Below are positions 9,552-15,729 of a stretch of DNA of 19,527 bases, in pieces (position 1 is the stretch's first letter; the number at the start of each line of letters is the position of its first letter). This DNA is from an uncultured Alphaproteobacteria bacterium (GTDB lineage: Bacteria; Pseudomonadota; Alphaproteobacteria; HIMB59), in the NCBI GenBank assembly GCA_902595525.1, contig CACJQJ010000014.1:1-19527 (forward strand), given 5' to 3'. The notes under the pieces are model-generated. The model was not told the origin of the DNA. It ran no database searches and was given only the letters and a program-made list of their open reading frames with translations. A program made the translations under genes and the position numbers.

Positions 9552-10819
9552 GAAGCTTTTAACTTTTTATTATATTTACTTATTAACTCTGATTTAAAAT
9601 TTTTAATGAGTCCTTGTATAGGCCAAGCTGCTGCATCTCCTAAAGCGCAGATAGTATGACCCTCTACTTGCTTTGTAACATTTTCTAAAAGCTCTATTTG
9701 TTCAGGAGATATCTCTCCTCTAACTAATCTCTGCATCATTCTATGCATCCAGCCTGTTCCCTCTCTACAAGGTGTACATTGGCCACAACTTTCATGTTTG
9801 TAAAAGTGAGCAAATCTCTCAATCACCTCAGCAATATCATTATTCTTGTTAACAACAATCACTCCTGCTGTACCTAAGCCTGAGCCTTTAGCTTTTAGAT
9901 CATCAAAATTCATTAGAACTGACTCACAAATATTTTTTGGAAGCATTGGGGTACTAGAACCTCCTGGTACTATCGCCTTTAAATTATCCCATCCTCCCTC
10001 AACTCCATCACAATGCTTTTCTAATAATACTTTAAGTGGTATTCCCATTTCCTCTTCTATTGTGCATGGTTTATTGACGTTACCTGATATGCAAAAAATT
10101 TTTGTGCCTGTATTATTTTCAGCGCCAATTGACTTAAACCAATCTGGGCCTCTTCTTAAAATAGTTGGAACTACTGCGATTGACTCAACATTGTTAATAG
10201 TTGTTGGCATACCATACAAACCTACACCAGCAGGAAAAGGTGGTTTTAATCTTGGTTGTCCTTTTTTTCCTTCTAAACTCTCTAAAAGAGCTGTCTCTTC
10301 TCCACATATGTAAGCACCAGCCCCTCTGTGAACATAAAGATCAAAATCAAATCCGCTACCACAAGCATTTTTTCCGATAAATCCTCGTTCATATGCCTCT
10401 TCAATTGCCTTTTCTAATTGGACATATTCGTGATGGTATTCGCCCCTAATGTATATGTAACATTTAGTGGCTTGAATTGCGTATGAAGCTATCAAGCACC
10501 CTTCTACAAGAGTATGCGGATCATTTCTAATAATTTCTCTATCTTTGCAAGTACCAGGTTCAGACTCATCAGCATTTACAACCAAATAATGCTGTTTACC
10601 AGTATTCTTTGGCATGAATGACCATTTAAGACCTGTAGAAAATCCAGCTCCACCTCTTCCTCTTAACTGACTGGATTTAACTAATTCGATAATATCATTT
10701 TGATCTTTAGACAAAATTTCTTTTGTGTTTGACCAGGAGCCTCTTTTTAAAGCTCCCTCTATGAAGGGTTCTTGAAAACCATGAAGGTTTTGAAAAACTT
10801 TATCTTTTTCATTAAGCAT
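9548..10819 (-). CDS. nuoF: NADH-quinone oxidoreductase subunit F (NADH and FMN binding)
   Basis: Oxidises NADH with FMN and feeds electrons into the Fe-S chain. From ATG at 10819-10817 the protein has 423 residues. Motifs are the glycine-rich nucleotide loop LRGRGGAGF (52-60), the acidic [13 protein letters not shown] segment (83-95), [20 protein letters not shown] (165-184) and the N3 [4Fe-4S] ligands Cys345, 348, 351 ([11 protein letters not shown]) plus Cys391 ([12 protein letters not shown]). A frame extension to TTG at 10852 would overlap nuoE by 41 bases. I prefer the ATG because AGGAG lies 11 bases before it and it only overlaps the nuoE stop slightly. The 3' end overlaps nuoG by 4 bases. 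Confidence 0.97.
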   Translation of the reverse strand: MLNEKDKVFQNLHGFQEPFIEGALKRGSWSNTKEILSKDQNDIIELVKSSQLRGRGGAGFSTGLKWSFMPKNTGKQHYLVVNADESEPGTCKDREIIRNDPHTLVEGCLIASYAIQATKCYIYIRGEYHHEYVQLEKAIEEAYERGFIGKNACGSGFDFDLYVHRGAGAYICGEETALLESLEGKKGQPRLKPPFPAGVGLYGMPTTINNVESIAVVPTILRRGPDWFKSIGAENNTGTKIFCISGNVNKPCTIEEEMGIPLKVLLEKHCDGVEGGWDNLKAIVPGGSSTPMLPKNICESVLMNFDDLKAKGSGLGTAGVIVVNKNNDIAEVIERFAHFYKHESCGQCTPCREGTGWMHRMMQRLVRGEISPEQIELLENVTKQVEGHTICALGDAAAWPIQGLIKNFKSELISKYNKKLKAS

Positions 10820-11399
10820 TTTCTGAACTTCTCCTGCCTTTTTGAGAGCCAATAATATTTGGTTTTCCCTCTTTAATATTGTCTATAATTTTTTTTGTAG
10901 ACTCTTCATCTAAATCCTCAAAGAAGTCATTATTGATTTGTATCATAGGTCCATTTGAGCAAGCACCTAAACACTCTACTTCAACAACTGTAAATTTATT
11001 ATCGTCACTAGTACCATTAATTTCACACTTTGTTTCTTTACAAATAGTTTTCGTAATCTTATTTGAACCTCTAAGCCAACAAGGAGAGGTTCTACAGATC
11101 TGAACAAGATTTTCTCCAACAGGTCTTGTATTGTACATTGAATAAAATGAGGCCACTTCTGTGACTCTTATTTTAGGCATATTTAAAGTTTCAGCGATTG
11201 TTTCTATACATTCGATACTTATCCAATTATTGTTTTGCTCTTGAGCCAAATAGAGAAGAGGCATAACTGCGCTTTGTTCTCTTCCTTTAGGGTATTTAGA
11301 AATTATATTTTTGATTGATCTTAGATTATCTTTTGACCAAGAAAATTTTTCGCCTGATCTAGAAAAATTATTTGATAAACCTGGATGATTACCGCTCAT
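10812..11399 (-). CDS. nuoE: NADH-quinone oxidoreductase subunit E ([2Fe-2S], 24 kDa type)
   Basis: Thioredoxin-fold subunit that pairs with NuoF and carries the off-path [2Fe-2S] cluster N1a. The four ligands are present as Cys102 and Cys107 ([12 protein letters not shown]) and Cys143 and Cys147 ([12 protein letters not shown]). The helical N-terminal domain (about 22-95) includes the conserved [11 protein letters not shown] stretch. The 195-residue length is longer than E. coli NuoE (166), with a polar C-terminal tail of about 25 residues. The ATG overlaps the nuoD stop as ATGA, and nuoF begins inside its last codons. Confidence 0.97.
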   Translation of the reverse strand: MSGNHPGLSNNFSRSGEKFSWSKDNLRSIKNIISKYPKGREQSAVMPLLYLAQEQNNNWISIECIETIAETLNMPKIRVTEVASFYSMYNTRPVGENLVQICRTSPCWLRGSNKITKTICKETKCEINGTSDDNKFTVVEVECLGACSNGPMIQINNDFFEDLDEESTKKIIDNIKEGKPNIIGSQKGRRSSENA

Positions 11400-12571
11400 C
11401 TGTCTACCTCTCCAAATACTATATCTAGGCTTCCTAAAATTGATGGTACGTCAGCTAGTTGGTGGCCCTTTGATAAAAAATGTAGTGCCTGTAAATGGAC
11501 AAAGCCCGGTGCTCTCAACTTGCATCGATATGGTTTGGAACTTCCATCTGAAACTAATACAACACCAAATTCTCCTTTTGGTGCCTCTACACTTTTGTAT
11601 GTGATACCTTCAGGAACCCTATAACCCTCGGTAAATAATTTAAAATGATGAATTATAGCTTCCATTGAATTTTTCATTTCTGATCTCTTAGGTGGAGTAA
11701 TTTTATTATTCTCAACCATTACGGGTCCTTCTGGAATATTTTCAATACATTGTAAGATAATCTTAACTGACTCTCTCATCTCTTCCATTCTCACCAAATA
11801 TCTATCATAGGTGTCACCAGTTTTTCCAACTGGTATGTCGAAATCTAAATCATCATAAACATCATAAGGTTGAGATTTTCTTAAATCCCAAGCTACGCCA
11901 CTAGCACGAAGAACAGGGCCGCTGCAACTTAGTCTTATTGCATCATCCTTTTTTAAAATACCTATATCAACAGATCGTTGTTTGAATATTCTATTTTCAG
12001 TTAGTAGTTCTTCAAGCGTATCTATGAATTTAGGAAAATTAGTAAAATACTTTTTCATTTTTTCTAATATATTTTCAGGCAAGTCTTGGTGAACTCCACC
12101 AGGACGAAAATAAGCTGCATGAAATCTTGCTCCAGATACAGCTTCATGGAACTCCAACATTTTTTCTCTTTCTTCGAAAGCCCACAACATTGGAGTAGCG
12201 GCACCTATATCCATAGCAAATGCTGGTATATTTAATAAATGATTTAGTATCCTCGTAACTTCTGCAAACATAACTCTGATGTATTGTGCTCGTTTAGGAG
12301 CTTCAATATTTAATAAATTCTCAACAGCTAAAGCGAAAGCATGTTCTTGACACATTGGTGAGACATAATCTAGACGATCAAAATATGGAATTGCTTGAGT
12401 ATAAGTTTTCTGTTCAATTAATTTTTCAGTTCCTCTATGCAAAAGTCCAATGTGGGGTTCAGCTTTATTAACTACCTCCCCTTCTAATTGTACAAGAAGT
12501 CTTAAAACACCATGAGCAGCAGGATGTTGGGGTCCAAAGTTTAGAGTTACAGGTTTAAAATTCTCTGACAT
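11396..12571 (-). CDS. nuoD: NADH-quinone oxidoreductase subunit D (49 kDa, quinone site)
   Basis: Forms the ubiquinone-reducing site together with NuoB. It is derived from a [NiFe]-hydrogenase large subunit but lacks the metal-binding cysteines. The 391 residues begin with the family signature [11 protein letters not shown] (11-21). His20 and Tyr69 (in RLDYVS) match the spacing of the histidine and tyrosine that bind the quinone headgroup in the 49-kDa subunit. Other conserved stretches are [10 protein letters not shown] (42-51) and the C-terminal [16 protein letters not shown]. NuoC is encoded separately, unlike the NuoCD fusion of E. coli. The ATG overlaps the nuoC stop by one base. Confidence 0.98.
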   Translation of the reverse strand: MSENFKPVTLNFGPQHPAAHGVLRLLVQLEGEVVNKAEPHIGLLHRGTEKLIEQKTYTQAIPYFDRLDYVSPMCQEHAFALAVENLLNIEAPKRAQYIRVMFAEVTRILNHLLNIPAFAMDIGAATPMLWAFEEREKMLEFHEAVSGARFHAAYFRPGGVHQDLPENILEKMKKYFTNFPKFIDTLEELLTENRIFKQRSVDIGILKKDDAIRLSCSGPVLRASGVAWDLRKSQPYDVYDDLDFDIPVGKTGDTYDRYLVRMEEMRESVKIILQCIENIPEGPVMVENNKITPPKRSEMKNSMEAIIHHFKLFTEGYRVPEGITYKSVEAPKGEFGVVLVSDGSSKPYRCKLRAPGFVHLQALHFLSKGHQLADVPSILGSLDIVFGEVDR

Positions 12572-13167
12572 TACTTCTTTTCAAGCTCCTCTTTAATTGT
12601 TTCTTTCATTCCCTCCCAAGGACTTTCATTGTCAAAATCTCTAAATTCCTGTTTTAATGTTACAGGTTCATAAACAACTTTTTTTAAGTTTTCATCATAA
12701 CGAACCTCTTCATAACCCGTCAGAGGAAAGTCTTTTCTGAGCGGATGACCTTGAAAATTATAATCATTCATTATTCTTTGAAGATTCGGGTGATTAACAA
12801 AGTTTATGCCAAAAAGATCGTAACATTCTCTTTCAAACCAATCGGCAGACTCAAAAATTTGTGTTATTGAATTGATATCTAAATTATCTTCGGAAATGTT
12901 CGTAAAAATAAATAATCTTTTATTAAATTTTAAACTTAGAAAAGAATAGATAAGAGTAAATCGTTCATTTAAATAACTAGATTTGGATAGCATATTATCA
13001 GTTACAGTAATATCAACTAACTGGTCATAGAGTAGATCTTCGTCTTCTTTAATTTTTTGTGTAACTTCTAGTATGGAGTCTTTGTTAACTAAGATGCTAT
13101 CTATTCCAGATTTTATTGGAAAATGGAAGTTACCAGTTGAATATTTCTGTAAAATATTTGGAGACAA
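12571..13167 (-). CDS. nuoC: NADH-quinone oxidoreductase subunit C (30 kDa type), TTG start
   Basis: Peripheral-arm structural subunit that packs against NuoD; it carries no cofactor. The 198-residue protein has the 30-kDa signature around [12 protein letters not shown] (110-121) and the conserved [12 protein letters not shown] (140-151), followed by the [15 protein letters not shown] segment. The start is TTG at 13167-13165. The frame is closed by a stop 10 bases upstream, and the first internal methionine is residue 59, which would destroy the fold. A short AGG lies about 8 bases before the TTG, so the ribosome site is weak. The gap from the nuoB stop is 5 bases. Confidence 0.95.
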   Translation of the reverse strand: MSPNILQKYSTGNFHFPIKSGIDSILVNKDSILEVTQKIKEDEDLLYDQLVDITVTDNMLSKSSYLNERFTLIYSFLSLKFNKRLFIFTNISEDNLDINSITQIFESADWFERECYDLFGINFVNHPNLQRIMNDYNFQGHPLRKDFPLTGYEEVRYDENLKKVVYEPVTLKQEFRDFDNESPWEGMKETIKEELEKK

Positions 13168-13172
13168 GAAAT

Positions 13173-13703
13173 TTACCTATAAATCTTCTTTTTCTTTTTA
13201 ATTTTATCTTGAAGTTGCATAATGCCGTACAAAAGAGCTTCTGCTGTAGGTGGACATCCAGGGACATAAATATCAACAGGCACTATCCTATCGCATCCTC
13301 GAACAACAGAGTAAGAGTAGTGATAATATCCTCCTCCATTAGCACAAGAGCCCATAGAGATTACCCATCTTGGTTCAGGCATTTGATCGTAAACTTTTCT
13401 CAAAGCAGAGGCCATTTTGTTTGTAAGAGTTCCCGCAACAATCATTACATCAGACTGTCTTGGAGAACCTCTTGGAATTACACCTAAACGATCTAGATCG
13501 TATCTACTCATATACGAGTGCATCATCTCAACACCACAACATGCTAAACCGAAAGTCATAGGCCATAAAGATCCTGACCTCGCCCAATTTATTAAATTTT
13601 CAAATGAAGCTGTTACAAATCCTTTTTTTTCAAATAGCTCATCAATATTTAATGATTTGTCTTTTTCTAATACTACTCCCAATCTAGTGCTCCATTTTTC
13701 CAT
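13173..13703 (-). CDS. nuoB: NADH-quinone oxidoreductase subunit B (cluster N2)
   Basis: Carries the terminal [4Fe-4S] cluster N2 that reduces ubiquinone. Ligands are the adjacent Cys55-Cys56 pair ([11 protein letters not shown]), Cys120 ([13 protein letters not shown]) and Cys150 ([12 protein letters not shown]). The C-terminus is a short basic tail (five lysines near the end, then IYR). From ATG at 13703 the protein has 176 residues and overlaps nuoA by 31 bases. An alternative TTG at 13682 would overlap nuoA by 10 bases and has GGAG 7 bases before it. The ATG has AGGA 11 bases before it. Sequence alone does not settle which is used, and the choice changes only seven residues. Confidence 0.96.
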   Translation of the reverse strand: MEKWSTRLGVVLEKDKSLNIDELFEKKGFVTASFENLINWARSGSLWPMTFGLACCGVEMMHSYMSRYDLDRLGVIPRGSPRQSDVMIVAGTLTNKMASALRKVYDQMPEPRWVISMGSCANGGGYYHYSYSVVRGCDRIVPVDIYVPGCPPTAEALLYGIMQLQDKIKKKKKIYR

Positions 13704-14032
13704 TCATATATAAATCCTACTGTGAGAATAAATAAAAAAAACATCATTGAATAAAAACCAAGAGCTCCAATATTGCTCAGACTCACGGCCCAAGGAAATA
13801 AAAACGCAATTTCTAAATCAAATATAATAAATAGTATTGACACTAAATAAAACTTAACATCAAATTTTGATCGAGCGTCGTCAAATGCCTCAAAACCACA
13901 TTCATATGCAGATAGTTTTTCAGTATCAGGTGAGCTAGGTGATAATATTTTTGAGAGCAAATACATAGCGATTGCCATCCCTGCCCCAATAACAATAAAT
14001 ATCAATATGAAAATATAATCTAGGTTATACAT
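13673..14032 (-). CDS. nuoA: NADH-quinone oxidoreductase subunit A
   Basis: Small membrane subunit (ND3 family) with three helices near the quinone cavity. From ATG at 14032-14030 it has 119 residues, the usual length. Signatures are [12 protein letters not shown] in the loop between helices 1 and 2, [11 protein letters not shown] in helix 2 and [11 protein letters not shown] at the end. The frame can be extended to a TTG at 14059, adding nine residues. I reject that because a TATAAT at 14068-14063 would place the transcript start downstream of that codon. First gene of the nuo operon; nuoB begins inside its 3' end. Confidence 0.95.
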   Translation of the reverse strand: MYNLDYIFILIFIVIGAGMAIAMYLLSKILSPSSPDTEKLSAYECGFEAFDDARSKFDVKFYLVSILFIIFDLEIAFLFPWAVSLSNIGALGFYSMMFFLFILTVGFIYEWKNGALDWE

Positions 14033-14054
14033 TAAAAGTTTTGATTTTCCGTAA

Positions 14055-14104
14055 CGCAATACATTATAAGAAACAATATGTATTTAGTGACGATAAAAAT
14101 GACG
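14055..14104 (-). promoter_or_regulatory. Candidate promoter of the nuo operon with an upstream direct repeat
   Basis: A perfect TATAAT (minus strand, 14068-14063) would start transcription near 14056, about 24 bases before the nuoA ATG. The -35 region is poor: GTCACT at 17-base spacing, or TCGTCA at 19. Overlapping it on the minus strand are two copies of CGTCA 12 bases apart (14104-14100 and 14092-14088). A weak -35 beneath a short direct repeat would fit activator dependence, but that is inference. It is the only sizeable non-coding gap before the nuo genes, which supports it as the operon promoter. Confidence 0.5.
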
Positions 14105-14162
14105 CATTTGTCTTACACATGATTTTTAAATATTTGAGTGTAAAAAAGTTAAAAAATTTTTT

Positions 14163-15191
14163 TTATCCTCTAGAGTAATAAGCAACTTTATCTTCTGTAA
14201 AGATAGGAAATGACTCATTTATTGTTTGTTTTTTTAGATTACTACAATAATAGCCAATATTTTCTATTAAAAGGTCCTCACATTCAGTTCCAAAGTGGAT
14301 TTCATCAGCATAAATAGATTGATAAGAGCCATCTAATCTTGAACCATAAATACCAAATTTAAAATTTGCCAAATTATCTGAGTTTTTTACACCTTTTTGA
14401 TCTTTCCAAAGTGTTTGGTTTTTTCTGTAATGCAATAACTTTCCATTTAACCAAATTTTATGAAAAGCTTTTGAAATATCCTTTTTATTAAAATTTATAT
14501 TGAAGACTAAATCATACCATTTATTTCTTTGTAAATTTTTAGCGGAGATTATTTGGTACCAATCATGCCTAGCTTCACAAAAAATTCTTTTATCAGTATC
14601 CTCTGGCCCCCCAGCACCAGGTGAGCAATCATCGTTCCCTCCTTCAATAATAATTACTCCTTCACTAGACTCATGTCTCCAAAGCAAACCTCTCTTCTTA
14701 TCTATCTGAAGCATAAACATCGGACCAAAAAAACTCTCTGTACTATGAAATTGCAATATTGATTTATTCATAGCGCTATCATTATTTAATTCATAATTTT
14801 CAGTGATTAAAAAAGAATAGGATAACCATATTTCCCCCTGAAAACCGTAATCGGTTCCTACCTCTACTCTTTTTTGTTTTTCACCATTTGGTCGTGAGCA
14901 ATCTTTTAATTTGTTATAACACTCATCTCCTGGTGCTTGGATAAAAAAAGCAGTATCTCCATATCTCGTTTTCTCTTTCTGGAGTTGAAAAAGCACCAAG
15001 TTTTTTTTTCTTTGATATTTTTTTATTTCATCTTTTGAACTAGAATTCCAACCTGGATCAATTTTAAAACCTTTAATTGTCGTATCGCCAAAACTCATAC
15101 CAAGAGTCTTTAATCCATAAACATCTTTTGATTTATAAGATGAGCATGAAAATAAAGAAAAAATTAAAAAAAATAAAATAAAAGTTCTTAA
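14163..15191 (-). CDS. Predicted lipoprotein with a polysaccharide-lyase-like (heparin lyase fold) domain; start unresolved
   Basis: I do not recognise a named gene. The frame after tRNA-Asp encodes a hydrophobic segment ending in LFSC-SS, a good lipoprotein signal and lipobox. About 320 residues follow that look exported: several cysteines spaced like disulfide pairs, many aromatic residues, and a beta-rich pattern. The stretches RVEVG, KWYDLVFNINF, KIWLNGKLLHYR, NFKFGIYGS and YADEIHFG resemble the heparin-lyase-like Polysacc_lyase family (jelly-roll fold). That could mean carbohydrate binding or cleavage at the cell envelope; the substrate is unknown. The position given is the open frame after the tRNA. 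It has no ATG, GTG or TTG before the lipobox. The first in-frame ATG (15098) lies beyond the signal, and the only upstream standard start is a TTG inside tRNA-Asp (15254). An ATT at 15179 is possible. Confidence 0.75.
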   Translation of the reverse strand, partial: LRTFILFFLIFSLFSCSSYKSKDVYGLKTLGMSFGDTTIKGFKIDPGWNSSSKDEIKKYQRKKNLVLFQLQKEKTRYGDTAFFIQAPGDECYNKLKDCSRPNGEKQKRVEVGTDYGFQGEIWLSYSFLITENYELNNDSAMNKSILQFHSTESFFGPMFMLQIDKKRGLLWRHESSEGVIIIEGGNDDCSPGAGGPEDTDKRIFCEARHDWYQIISAKNLQRNKWYDLVFNINFNKKDISKAFHKIWLNGKLLHYRKNQTLWKDQKGVKNSDNLANFKFGIYGSRLDGSYQSIYADEIHFGTECEDLLIENIGYYCSNLKKQTINESFPIFTEDKVAYYSRG

Positions 15192-15192
15192 G

Positions 15193-15270
15193 TGGCGGGA
15201 GCGACGGGACTCGAACCCGCGACCTCCTGCGTGACAGGCAGGCGTTCTAACCAAACTGAACTACACCCCC
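15193..15270 (-). tRNA. tRNA-Asp (anticodon GTC)
   Basis: The 78-base cloverleaf folds fully. Acceptor GGGGGTG pairs with CGCTCCC (one G-T pair). The D-arm is GTTC/GAAC. The anticodon stem CCTGC/GCAGG encloses CTGTCAC, giving anticodon GTC. The T-arm is GCGGG-TTCGAGT-CCCGT. The discriminator is G, as expected for Asp, and CCA is encoded. It lies 13 bases downstream of tRNA-Val and is probably processed from the same transcript. The reading frame of the following lipoprotein gene continues into it, which I treat as coincidental. Confidence 0.97.
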
Positions 15271-15283
15271 GACAGTTGCCGAA

Positions 15284-15359
15284 TGGTGGGCGATGACGGA
15301 CTCGAACCGCCGACCCTCTCGGTGTAAACGAGATGCTCTACCAACTGAGCTAATCGCCC
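15284..15359 (-). tRNA. tRNA-Val (anticodon TAC)
   Basis: The 76-base cloverleaf has perfect stems. Acceptor GGGCGAT pairs with ATCGCCC. The D-arm is GCTC/GAGC with loop AGTTGGTA. The anticodon stem TCTCG/CGAGA encloses TTTACAC, giving anticodon TAC. The T-arm is GGCGG-TTCGAGT-CCGTC, the discriminator is A, and CCA is encoded. It sits 18 bases after the HU gene, so it may be transcribed from the HU promoter as well as from any promoter of its own. I do not see a clear one. Confidence 0.97.
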
Positions 15360-15361
15360 TA

Positions 15362-15382
15362 TCTAATTTGCAAAAAATTAGA
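15362..15382 (-). repeat. Perfect 8-bp inverted repeat at the 3' end of the HU gene
   Basis: TCTAATTT and AAATTAGA form an uninterrupted 8-bp stem with a 5-base loop. It includes the HU stop codon and ends 2 bases before tRNA-Val. It has no G/C-rich stem and no T-run after it, so it is not an ordinary intrinsic terminator. It could mark an RNA-processing point between the HU mRNA and the tRNAs, or be chance in AT-rich DNA. Confidence 0.4.
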
Positions 15383-15659
15383 CTGTGGACTTTATTAGTT
15401 CTTTAAGCTGTTTTCCAGCAAGAAATTTTGGTTTTTTTGATGCAGGAATTTGGATTGACTCTCCCGTTCTTGGGTTTCTTCCAGTCTTAGCTTTTGTGTT
15501 AGCTACCTTAAAAGTACCAAAACCGGCAATCTTAACATCCCCTCCTGCTTTCAAAGTAGATGTGATAATATCAAATAAACTTTCTACAGCCTTAGTTGCA
15601 TCTGATTTTCCAACACCATTTTTCGTACTATATTCAGCAATGAGTTCATTTTTGTTCAT
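15378..15659 (-). CDS. hupB: DNA-binding protein HU
   Basis: Small dimeric histone-like protein that bends DNA and organises the nucleoid. The 93 residues match the family in length. They include the helical N-terminal half, the conserved GFGTF turn (46-50), the DNA-gripping arm GRNPRTGE (60-67, with the intercalating proline at 63) and the C-terminal KKPKFLAGKQLKE helix. The start is fixed by an excellent Shine-Dalgarno, AAGGAGG, 6 bases before the ATG. It lies just downstream of lon, a common neighbour for HU genes, but has its own likely promoter. The symbol is by position and family; the gene could equally be called hup. Confidence 0.97.
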   Translation of the reverse strand: MNKNELIAEYSTKNGVGKSDATKAVESLFDIITSTLKAGGDVKIAGFGTFKVANTKAKTGRNPRTGESIQIPASKKPKFLAGKQLKELIKSTV

Positions 15660-15665
15660 ACCGAA

Positions 15666-15719
15666 CCTCCTTAGTGATTCTATTAGTTAATTGTAGTAAG
15701 AAAAAGGTAAGAAAATCAA
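15666..15719 (-). promoter_or_regulatory. Likely hupB promoter and strong ribosome binding site
   Basis: On the minus strand, TTGATT (15719-15714) and TACAAT (15695-15690) are separated by 18 bases, a good sigma-70 match. The transcript start is predicted near 15683. AAGGAGG (15672-15666) then lies 6 bases before the ATG. This is the best promoter and ribosome-site combination I found here and fits the high abundance expected for HU. Confidence 0.6.
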
Positions 15720-15729
15720 CAACAATATA

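Noticed and set aside
9846..10313. Open frame of 155 codons on the plus strand opposite nuoF.
   Set aside because: It lies wholly inside a strongly conserved gene on the other strand and shows no recognisable motif. Other plus-strand open frames in the window are the same kind of shadow.
14113..14143. Inverted repeat TTACAC / GTGTAA with a 19-base loop between the lipoprotein gene and nuoA, next to long A and T runs.
   Set aside because: The stem is only 6 bp with a large loop, and no T-run follows in the right position on the minus strand. It is not convincing as a terminator or operator.
14147..14165. A-run and T-run at the lipoprotein stop codon that could form an AT-only hairpin.
   Set aside because: There is no G/C pairs and essentially no loop, and such runs are frequent in this AT-rich sequence.
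15193..15254. Extra N-terminal residues of the lipoprotein encoded by the tRNA-Asp sequence.
   Set aside because: The bases form a perfect functional tRNA, and translation of tRNA genes is a familiar annotation artefact. The tRNA explains this sequence.
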